A DNA stretch of 5,540 nt, from positions 1 to 5,540 of the forward strand of contig JAFDHR010000297.1 in NCBI GenBank assembly GCA_019308645.1. The letters are read 5' to 3'. Made by a program: the position numbers and the translations under genes. This DNA comes from Deltaproteobacteria bacterium (GTDB taxonomy: Bacteria > Desulfobacterota > DSM-4660 > Desulfatiglandales > B25-G16). Under the pieces are notes generated by a model, which was not told the origin of the DNA, made no database searches, and worked only from the letters and a program-made list of their open reading frames with translations. Positions 1 through 5,540 of the stretch are shown piece after piece (positions within the stretch are counted from its first letter, which is position 1; each line of letters begins with the position of its first letter).

Positions 1-1851
1 CCTATTTACTATGTGAATGCAGAACCGCATATAGGACATGCGTATACCACTATTGTAGCCGATGTAATTGCAAGATTTTATCGCCTGAGCGGTTTTGACA
101 CATTTTTCTTAACGGGCACAGATGAGCATGGCAACAAGGTGGTGGAGGCAGCAGAAAAGTCAGGTGAAACAGTCAAGGCATATGTGGACAGGATAAGCAA
201 AATTTTTAAAGAAACCTGGCCTAAAATTAATATTAAGAACGACTATTTTGTACGCACTACTGACAAAAATCATCAAGACATGGTCCGCGAGATCCTTTCT
301 AAGGTGTATGCAAAAGGGGATATATATTTTAGTGAATATGAGGGGAAATACTGTATAGGGTGTGAGCGGTTTTATACAGATACAGAATTGCTACAGGGTA
401 AATGCCCAATTCATTTGACTGAACCAAAGATTATTAGCGAGGAAAATTATTTCTTTAGGATGAGTAATTATCAAGAGTGGCTTATAGATTATATTACTAC
501 ACATCCTGACTTTATAAGGCCCGAGAGGTATAGAAACGAGGTGATTGCCTTTTTGAGGGAGCCGCTGGAAGATCTCTGTATATCAAGGCCAAAAAGGAGG
601 TTATCCTGGGGGATTCCACTTCCCTTTGATGATAATTATGTGACCTATGTCTGGTTTGATGCCTTGATAAACTATATATCAGCCATTGGCTACCCGGATG
701 GAGACCTTTTTAAGAAATTTTGGCCTGTTGCGCAGCATATTATTGCAAAGGATATTCTAAAGCCCCATGGAATATTCTGGCCATGTATGCTCAAGGCAGC
801 CGGCATTGAACCTTATCAGCATCTTAATGTCCATGGCTACTGGAATGTGAATATGGGGAAGATGTCAAAAAGCCTTGGAAATATCGTCAAGCCCATGGAT
901 TTAGCCTATAAATATGGCGTGGATGCATTCAGGTATTTCTTGCTCAGAGATATGGTATTCGGTCTTGATTCTGATTTCACCGAGGAATCTCTTGTAAAGA
1001 GATTTAACGCAGATCTGGCAAATGATTTGGGGAATCTGGTCTCTCGATCCATGAACATGGTAGTCAAATATTTTGATGGAAAACTCCAATCCTCTTCTAC
1101 ATTCAAAGAAGAGGATATTCTCTTGCAGGATGCTTCTTATAAGGTGATTGAAGAGTATAAAGATATGATGAAAGAATTCACCTTTCACAAGGCATTAATT
1201 GTTGTGTGGGCGTTAATTGGCAAGGCAAATAAATATATCGATACCATGAAACCTTGGGCGCTGGCTACACAAGATCAAGAGAGATTGAGCACGGTGCTGA
1301 ATACTATTACCGAGGTAATCAAAATAGTCTCAGTGCTGTTATGGCCGTTTATGCCTCACACAGCAGAAAAAATACAGCATCAATTGGGATTAGGTATGGT
1401 TGGGGAACAATTGCCTCTTAATAGTTTAAAGAAATGGAGAGAAACACAAAAGGTTGGGCCTATATCAAAGGCTCCTCCCCTTTTTCCGAGGGTAAAGCCT
1501 AAAATGGAGGAAAAGATGAAAGAAGAACCAGGGCTGGTAAGCCTTGAAGACTTTCAAAGATTAGACATACGGGTTGGCACTATCAAGGAAGCAGAAACCA
1601 TTCCAGGATCTAAAAAATTACTCAAGCTTGTGGTTGATATTGGAGAGGAGAGGACAATAGTGGCCGGGATGGCTGCTTACTACCAGACGAATGAACTCAT
1701 AAATAAACAGGTGATAGTGATCGCCAATCTCGTACCTGTCACACTCATGGGAGTTGAATCCAGAGGAATGATTCTTGCCGCAGAGGATGAAAAAGGGGTT
1801 TATCTCTTGGTTCCGGATAAAGAGAGTAAACCGGGAAGTAAGATAAGTTAA
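1..1851 (+). CDS. metG: Methionyl-tRNA synthetase, 5'-truncated by the window edge
   Basis: Cytoplasmic class I aminoacyl-tRNA synthetase that charges tRNA(Met) with methionine using ATP. The frame opens at base 1 with PIYYVNAEPHIGH, so only about ten N-terminal residues should be missing. The GTG at 13 is the Val of this conserved block and not a start. Numbering from base 1: HIGH motif at 10-13; a single zinc knuckle C118-x2-C121...C135-x2-H138, as in the Thermus-type enzyme; WGIPLPFD and YVWFDALINY in the catalytic core; KMSKS at 287-291; the helical anticodon-binding domain at about 330-490, including KPWALA; and a C-terminal OB-fold tRNA-binding (EMAPII/Trbp111-like) domain at about 511-616, with LDIRVG and the GVESRGMILAA block. 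It ends in TAA. One oddity is IAKD at 248-251, where the family usually has IGKD. No downstream partner lies close by. Identification is firm. Confidence 0.97.
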   Translation, partial: PIYYVNAEPHIGHAYTTIVADVIARFYRLSGFDTFFLTGTDEHGNKVVEAAEKSGETVKAYVDRISKIFKETWPKINIKNDYFVRTTDKNHQDMVREILSKVYAKGDIYFSEYEGKYCIGCERFYTDTELLQGKCPIHLTEPKIISEENYFFRMSNYQEWLIDYITTHPDFIRPERYRNEVIAFLREPLEDLCISRPKRRLSWGIPLPFDDNYVTYVWFDALINYISAIGYPDGDLFKKFWPVAQHIIAKDILKPHGIFWPCMLKAAGIEPYQHLNVHGYWNVNMGKMSKSLGNIVKPMDLAYKYGVDAFRYFLLRDMVFGLDSDFTEESLVKRFNADLANDLGNLVSRSMNMVVKYFDGKLQSSSTFKEEDILLQDASYKVIEEYKDMMKEFTFHKALIVVWALIGKANKYIDTMKPWALATQDQERLSTVLNTITEVIKIVSVLLWPFMPHTAEKIQHQLGLGMVGEQLPLNSLKKWRETQKVGPISKAPPLFPRVKPKMEEKMKEEPGLVSLEDFQRLDIRVGTIKEAETIPGSKKLLKLVVDIGEERTIVAGMAAYYQTNELINKQVIVIANLVPVTLMGVESRGMILAAEDEKGVYLLVPDKESKPGSKIS

Positions 1852-1882
1852 TTTCCAATACAATTCTCTGTAGCCGTTCACG

Positions 1883-1906
1883 GGTTCAAAGGTTCAGAGG
1901 TTCAAG
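1883..1906. repeat. Three tandem 8-bp GGTTCA-type repeats
   Basis: Three consecutive octamers, GGTTCAAA, GGTTCAGA and GGTTCAAG, lie in the left arm of the inverted-repeat element and are followed by a decayed GTTACGTT. The same word reappears in inverse orientation in the right arm (TGAACGTTGAACC, 2073-2085). The strict 8-bp spacing suggests slippage expansion or a binding-site array. No function can be assigned. Confidence 0.7.
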
Positions 1907-2084
1907 GTTACGTTCTTGTCCCCGGACTCCATTTTGGAGGCGTATTTATTTGAGAAACGCCCGGCTTCGTCATTCCCAATCTGAAAGTTGGCGGCGCATT
2001 GGCAAATATCTGGCAAAACCAGCATTTTTTACGAGGACTTCGGGTCTTCAATTTTGTCCTTGTCCCTAACCCTGAACGTTGAAC

Positions 2085-2109
2085 CCCGCCTGCTATCCGG
2101 CGGGCAGGC
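2085..2109. repeat. GC-rich REP-like hairpin with two alternative stems
   Basis: Two overlapping 6-bp stems are possible: CCCGCC (2085-2090) with GGCGGG (2099-2104), or GCCTGC (2088-2093) with GCAGGC (2104-2109). They share bases and so exclude each other. No T-run follows, so this is not a typical intrinsic terminator. The hairpin interrupts the right arm of the surrounding inverted repeat relative to the left arm, with a GGTTC-type word on each side of the interruption. This suggests a nested insertion or a structured repeat unit. Confidence 0.55.
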
Positions 2110-2133
2110 CGGAACCTGTGAACGCTTGCAATA

Positions 2134-5100
2134 ATGGCTAAAAAGAAGACTTCAGATAACCCAACCAATAAGATATTTATCCTTGTTCTCTCCTGTTTTT
2201 TCCTCTCAGGTCTCTCCGGCTTGATATATGAAATACTGTGGACGAGGATGATTGTAAAGATTATTGGCAGTGCACCATTTGCTGTATCCATAGTTCTGAC
2301 TATTTTCATGGGAGGCCTGGGCCTCGGAAGCTATCTCGCCGGCCGGTTCATAGATCGTATCAAGGAGCCACTGGCTTTAGTGAAGATCTACGGGATGCTG
2401 GAGCTGGCAATAGGGGCTTACGCCATTGTGATTCCAGTGCTGCTCACAGCTTTCAGACCGCTTCAGGCTGTTCTCTATAATGGGTTCTACAACCACTTTA
2501 TCATCTATAACCTTCTCACCTTTGCTGTCTGCTCAGTCATCCTGTCTATGCCCGTAATCTGTATGGGGGCAACGCTACCGATCTTATGCAGGTTTTATGT
2601 TGCCAGGCTCTCTCACCTTGGCACACATGCAGGAAGGCTGTATGGATTGAATACCATTGGTGCAGCCCTCGGCTCACTGGTGTGCGGTTTTTGGCTTATA
2701 AACCTTTGGGGTGTTTCCGGAACGTTGGCCTTTGCCGTGCTGGTTAACCTTATGATCGGCATATCATGTTTGACGGTCAGCTACAAGGCCAGGGTAGCAT
2801 ATGCAGATACGGCGCAGAAAACTTCACGTCCAAAGAAAAAACCCCTAAAAGATGAAACGGAAAACGGACAGCCCTCAAATCCCTCAGAGAGAAAGGGCGC
2901 GCTGGTGATCTTCGTTGTCTCCGGCTTTTGTGCCATGGCCTACGAGGTAATATGGACCAGGCTGCTGGGCTTGATTGTCGGCCCTACCACATATTCATTT
3001 ACCATTGTGCTTGTAACCTTCATTACGGGGCTGGCACTGGGCAGTATGATCTTTGGCTATCTTGCAGATAAGGTAAAGAGATGCATATGGCTCTTGGTCT
3101 TCACACAGATAGCGGCAGCCTTACTTGTCCTGGCCGTCAGCCAGCTGCTTGGCAGCAGCCAAATGTTTTTTGCCAAGTTGATCTTTGCCTTTAAAGACCA
3201 GTTCGCCCTGTTGAGCCTCCTAAAGGCAGCCATTCTGTTTATATTTATGATCTTGCCGACACTTTGCTTTGGCGCAACCTTTCCCCTGGTTGGAAAGATC
3301 TACACGAAGTCTGTCTCAGAAGTTGGAAGATCCATCAGCTTTGCCTACATGCTCAATACAGTCGGCTCACTATTAGGTCCATTTTGTGCGGGCTTCCTGC
3401 TCATACCGCTTGCCGGAAAGGAATTGGGCCTGGGCATGGTTGTCTGTTTGCAGCTTATCACCGCGCTTGTCATTGCAGGCATAATGTTAAAACAGAAAAG
3501 GGGAGGCATACTGCAATTTGGTTTTCTTGCAGTGCCGGCCCTGGCAGGGCTTGTCCTATGCTTTTATTATCCCGCGTGGAACCATCGCCACCTTTCGATG
3601 GGCAAGTATCATCGTTTTGAAAAAATAAGGGCATCCATTTTAACTACAGGCTGGCTGGAGGCCCTTTTCCATGGGTCAAAGATCCTGTCGAGGTCAGAGA
3701 AGGGCGAGCTGGTATATTACGGGGATGGTATCGGCGGCTTTACCACAGTAGTAAAATACACTGATGCACTCGGCAACATCAGATATACAATGGCGAACAG
3801 TGGAAAACAGGATGCTTCAACACACGGAGACATGGACACACAGACACTTTTAGCACATTTCCCGATGCTCTTTCACAAGAATCCCAAAACAGTTATGGTA
3901 ATTGGCCTGGCAAGCGGCATAACGGCTGGAGAGGTACTCTGTTATCCTGTTGAGAAACTTGATATCCTTGAGATCAGCGATCAGGTTGTTGCGGCAAGTA
4001 GTGTTTTTATTCCATGGAACAGTAAGGTCCTTTCAGCCCCCAAGACAAATCTTATCATTCAGGATGCGCGGGCGCATCTTCAGCTCACCAGGCAAAGATA
4101 CGATGTGATTATCTCCGAGCCGTCCAATCCCTGGATGGCCGGGCTTGCCGCCCTTTTCACACACAATTTTTTTTCTTTGATTAAAGACAGGCTTAATGAT
4201 GACGGCGTATTTGTTCAATGGATGCACTCCTATCAGATGGATTGGGATACTTTTGCCCTTGTCGGCCGTACCTTTGCCAGGGTCTTTCCAAACAGCCTCT
4301 TAGTCCTTACTGATCCATCCGGAAGCGGGGGCGATTACCTGCTGGTCGGGTTTAAAGGTAAAAACAAGTTCGCCCTGGAATATGCAGAGAAAAAGCTCGT
4401 GCATGTCCAAAAATCAAAGAATGTGACCCTCACAGACCCCAGGTTACTATACAGGCTGATCGTTTCTGAAGACCTGCAAGGGCTATTCGGCCAGGGGGTC
4501 ATTAATACGGATAATCGGCCCTGGCTTGAATTTGCTGCACCCAGGCTAATGTATCAGGATGACGTGCAGATATCTAAAAAGGTTCAAGCAAACAGACGGA
4601 TAAGCCTTAGTACTGAGGCAAGAAATATTATTCAACGGATTTCGGCAAATGCTGATTCCCGGATAGATTTTGCAGCCTATGCGCTTTCTCTTTTTGCCCC
4701 TTTCCGTGAAATGGTTGACCTTTCGAACGTGACGCCATTGCAAAAAGAGCGCTTCTTTAAGCTCATGGAGGGATATTGTGCCAATAATAAGTTAGATTAT
4801 TCCATTTTGAAAGATAATGAACTAAAACAGCGGTGTCTCTCCATTCAAATAGATGTCATGGAAAGCAAAATTGATCTCTTGCCCAACAGGTCAGTTTCCC
4901 TCTCTTATCTTGCCAGTCTTTACAATATTAAGGGCAGGGCATCTGAAGCCATCGGTTATTATACGGAGGCGTTGCGGATAGACCCTTACTCTGCGGTAAC
5001 GCACAGCAACATGGGCATTGCTCTTACAAGGATGGGCAGGCTTGATGAGGCGATGAGCCATTTTTCTGAGGCGTTGCGGATAGACCCCTGGTATGCGAAG

Positions 5101-5540
5101 GCCCATTACAACCTGGGGTTTGCCCTGGCAGAGCAGGGCAGGCTTGATGAGGCGATCAGCCATTTTTCTGAGGCGTTGCGGATAGACCCCCGGCATACGA
5201 AGGCACACAACGACCTGGGTGCTGCCCTGGCAAAGCAGGCCAGGCTTGATGAGGCGATCAGCCATTTTTCTGAGGCGTTGCGAATAAACCCCCGGCATAC
5301 GAAGGCGCATTACAACCTGGGGCTTGCCCTGGCAAAGCAGGGCAGGCTTGATGAGGCTATCAGCCATTTCTCTGAGGCATTGCGAATAAACCCCGGGTAT
5401 GCGGAGGTGCACAACGACTTAGGCGTTGCCCTGGCAAAGCAGGGCAGGCTTGATGAGGCGATCAGCCACTATTCTGAGGCGTTGCGGACAAACCCCGGGT
5501 ATGCAGAGGTGCACAACAACCTGGGTATTGCACTGGCTCG
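2134..5540 (+). CDS. Fused membrane / spermidine-synthase-like / TPR protein, 3'-truncated by the window edge
   Basis: Open for 1135 codons with no stop. ATG at 2134 (MAKKKTSDN) is chosen because an in-frame TGA lies at 2119-2121 and no ATG, GTG or TTG falls between; no clear Shine-Dalgarno sequence precedes it. Residues 14-216 and 256-452 are two homologous membrane halves (about 6 helices each), joined by a hydrophilic Lys-rich loop; a further hydrophobic segment lies at 458-479. Residues about 480-760 form a SpeE-like Rossmann domain: SGKQDAST (556-563), the SAM motif IGLASG (590-595), acidic E613, DAR (644-646), YDVIISEPSNPW (656-667). INTDNRPWLEF (790-800) is also typical of the 'fused MFS/spermidine synthase' family. 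Residues 805-919 are unrecognised. TPRs begin at about 920 and run off the edge. The SAM loop has Ala for the middle Gly, and the classical aminopropyltransferase D-S-x-D-P motif is replaced by E-P-S-N-P, so polyamine synthesis is not assured. Family assignment is good; the function is unknown. Confidence 0.9.
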   Translation, partial: MAKKKTSDNPTNKIFILVLSCFFLSGLSGLIYEILWTRMIVKIIGSAPFAVSIVLTIFMGGLGLGSYLAGRFIDRIKEPLALVKIYGMLELAIGAYAIVIPVLLTAFRPLQAVLYNGFYNHFIIYNLLTFAVCSVILSMPVICMGATLPILCRFYVARLSHLGTHAGRLYGLNTIGAALGSLVCGFWLINLWGVSGTLAFAVLVNLMIGISCLTVSYKARVAYADTAQKTSRPKKKPLKDETENGQPSNPSERKGALVIFVVSGFCAMAYEVIWTRLLGLIVGPTTYSFTIVLVTFITGLALGSMIFGYLADKVKRCIWLLVFTQIAAALLVLAVSQLLGSSQMFFAKLIFAFKDQFALLSLLKAAILFIFMILPTLCFGATFPLVGKIYTKSVSEVGRSISFAYMLNTVGSLLGPFCAGFLLIPLAGKELGLGMVVCLQLITALVIAGIMLKQKRGGILQFGFLAVPALAGLVLCFYYPAWNHRHLSMGKYHRFEKIRASILTTGWLEALFHGSKILSRSEKGELVYYGDGIGGFTTVVKYTDALGNIRYTMANSGKQDASTHGDMDTQTLLAHFPMLFHKNPKTVMVIGLASGITAGEVLCYPVEKLDILEISDQVVAASSVFIPWNSKVLSAPKTNLIIQDARAHLQLTRQRYDVIISEPSNPWMAGLAALFTHNFFSLIKDRLNDDGVFVQWMHSYQMDWDTFALVGRTFARVFPNSLLVLTDPSGSGGDYLLVGFKGKNKFALEYAEKKLVHVQKSKNVTLTDPRLLYRLIVSEDLQGLFGQGVINTDNRPWLEFAAPRLMYQDDVQISKKVQANRRISLSTEARNIIQRISANADSRIDFAAYALSLFAPFREMVDLSNVTPLQKERFFKLMEGYCANNKLDYSILKDNELKQRCLSIQIDVMESKIDLLPNRSVSLSYLASLYNIKGRASEAIGYYTEALRIDPYSAVTHSNMGIALTRMGRLDEAMSHFSEALRIDPWYAKAHYNLGFALAEQGRLDEAISHFSEALRIDPRHTKAHNDLGAALAKQARLDEAISHFSEALRINPRHTKAHYNLGLALAKQGRLDEAISHFSEALRINPGYAEVHNDLGVALAKQGRLDEAISHYSEALRTNPGYAEVHNNLGIALA
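4891..5540 (+). repeat. 102-bp tandem repeats encoding a TPR array
   Basis: Each unit encodes 34 residues, the length of a tetratricopeptide repeat, with a consensus like AKAHYNLGLALAKQGRLDEA followed by ISHFSEALRINPGY. A divergent first unit (4891-4992) precedes five close units starting at 4993, 5095, 5197, 5299 and 5401, and a sixth starts at 5503 and is cut by the edge. Canonical TPR positions are kept: the G-x-A-L core of helix A, the small residue after it, E-A in helix B, and the terminal Pro. By hand comparison, units 5197-5298 and 5299-5400 match at 89 of 102 bases, and 5095-5196 and 5299-5400 at 91 of 102, with synonymous sites shared. TPR superhelices bind proteins or peptides; the partner is unknown. 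Confidence 0.93.

Larger units (their letters stand above)
1875..2124. repeat. Imperfect inverted-repeat element (interspersed-repeat or MITE-like candidate)
   Basis: The outer arms are CGTTCACGGGTTC (1875-1887) and GAACCTGTGAACG (2112-2124), which pair as reverse complements at 12 of 13 positions. Further in, the 20-base stretch at 1891-1910 pairs imperfectly with the 19-base stretch at 2067-2085 (GGTTCA-rich against TGAAC-rich, one gap). The core between the arms codes for nothing recognisable and contains small hairpins such as CTCCATTTTGGAG (1927-1939). No transposase and no target-site duplication are visible at the ends. The right end stops 9 bases before the ATG of the next gene, so the element forms nearly all of that gene's leader. 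That it is a dispersed family is my inference. Confidence 0.5.
1852..2133. other. Non-coding intergenic region, repeat-rich
   Basis: About 280 bp separate the metG stop from the next start. Stops are frequent on the + strand, and the one longer minus-strand frame has no recognisable protein and runs across the repeat into the next gene. Most of the interval (1875-2124) is bounded by inverted repeats, described separately. I see no convincing sigma-70 promoter, although the downstream gene probably needs one here. A 4-bp stem CTGG/CCAG (2010-2022) followed by TTTTTT (2025-2030) is too weak to call a terminator with confidence. Confidence 0.7.

Noticed and set aside
13..15. GTG as the start codon of metG
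   Set aside because: The frame is open upstream to base 1, and the preceding PIYY belongs to the conserved N-terminal PIYYVN block, so the true start lies before the window.
901..1188. Minus-strand frames opposite metG (also at 906-1106 and 1618-1881)
   Set aside because: They are antisense to conserved MetRS sequence and show no protein features of their own.
2010..2030. Intrinsic terminator for metG (CTGG/CCAG stem and T6)
   Set aside because: The stem has only four base pairs and lies about 160 bp after the stop inside the repeat; it is too weak to call.
1999..2030. Possible promoter with TTGGCA as a -35 box
   Set aside because: No acceptable -10 box follows at the right spacing.
1875..2124. 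CRISPR array or tRNA gene in the repeat region
   Set aside because: The repeats are 8 bp with no spacers, and no cloverleaf or CCA-end pattern is visible on either strand.
1908..2309. A minus-strand reading frame of 133 codons across the intergenic repeat
   Set aside because: It runs from the repeat into the antisense of the first transmembrane helices, has low-complexity basic sequence and no recognisable family.
3264..3620. A + strand frame of 118 codons (and a similar one at 2238-2480)
   Set aside because: Both lie out of frame inside the fusion gene, whose own frame encodes conserved membrane motifs without interruption.
4891..5412. A minus-strand reading frame of 173 codons with an internally repetitive protein
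   Set aside because: It is the antisense shadow of the 102-bp TPR repeats; its repetitiveness simply mirrors the + strand array, and the + frame has clear TPR sequence.

Overview
This is a bacterial window holding the 3' part of one housekeeping gene and the 5' part of one very large fusion gene, both on the + strand, separated by about 280 bp of repeat-rich non-coding DNA. Both genes are cut by the window edges.

Layout: (1) Positions 1-1851 encode methionyl-tRNA synthetase (metG), lacking only its first few codons. It resembles the Thermus-type enzyme, with one zinc knuckle and a fused C-terminal tRNA-binding domain. (2) Positions 1852-2133 hold no credible gene. They carry an imperfect inverted-repeat structure with 8-bp tandem GGTTCA-type repeats in its left arm and a GC-rich hairpin inside its right arm, which looks like an interspersed non-coding repeat. 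(3) From 2134 to the window end a single frame stays open for 1135 codons. It encodes a polytopic membrane protein made of two homologous halves, then a spermidine-synthase-like SAM-binding domain, then a TPR array that is still running at the edge. This is the largest feature of the window and it has no stop codon here.

The two genes have no obvious functional link. metG serves translation, and the fusion protein belongs to the poorly characterised 'fused MFS/spermidine synthase' group. The repeat between them argues against a tight operon.

Organism: clearly bacterial, of moderate GC, with metG visibly AT-richer than the TPR region. The combination of a TPR-tailed SpeE-like membrane fusion and GGTTCA-type intergenic repeats reminds me of environmental lineages such as anammox planctomycetes, Omnitrophota or Desulfobacterota. 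This is an impression from memory and the sequence does not settle it. No RNA genes, CRISPR arrays, insertion-sequence transposases or phage genes were seen.
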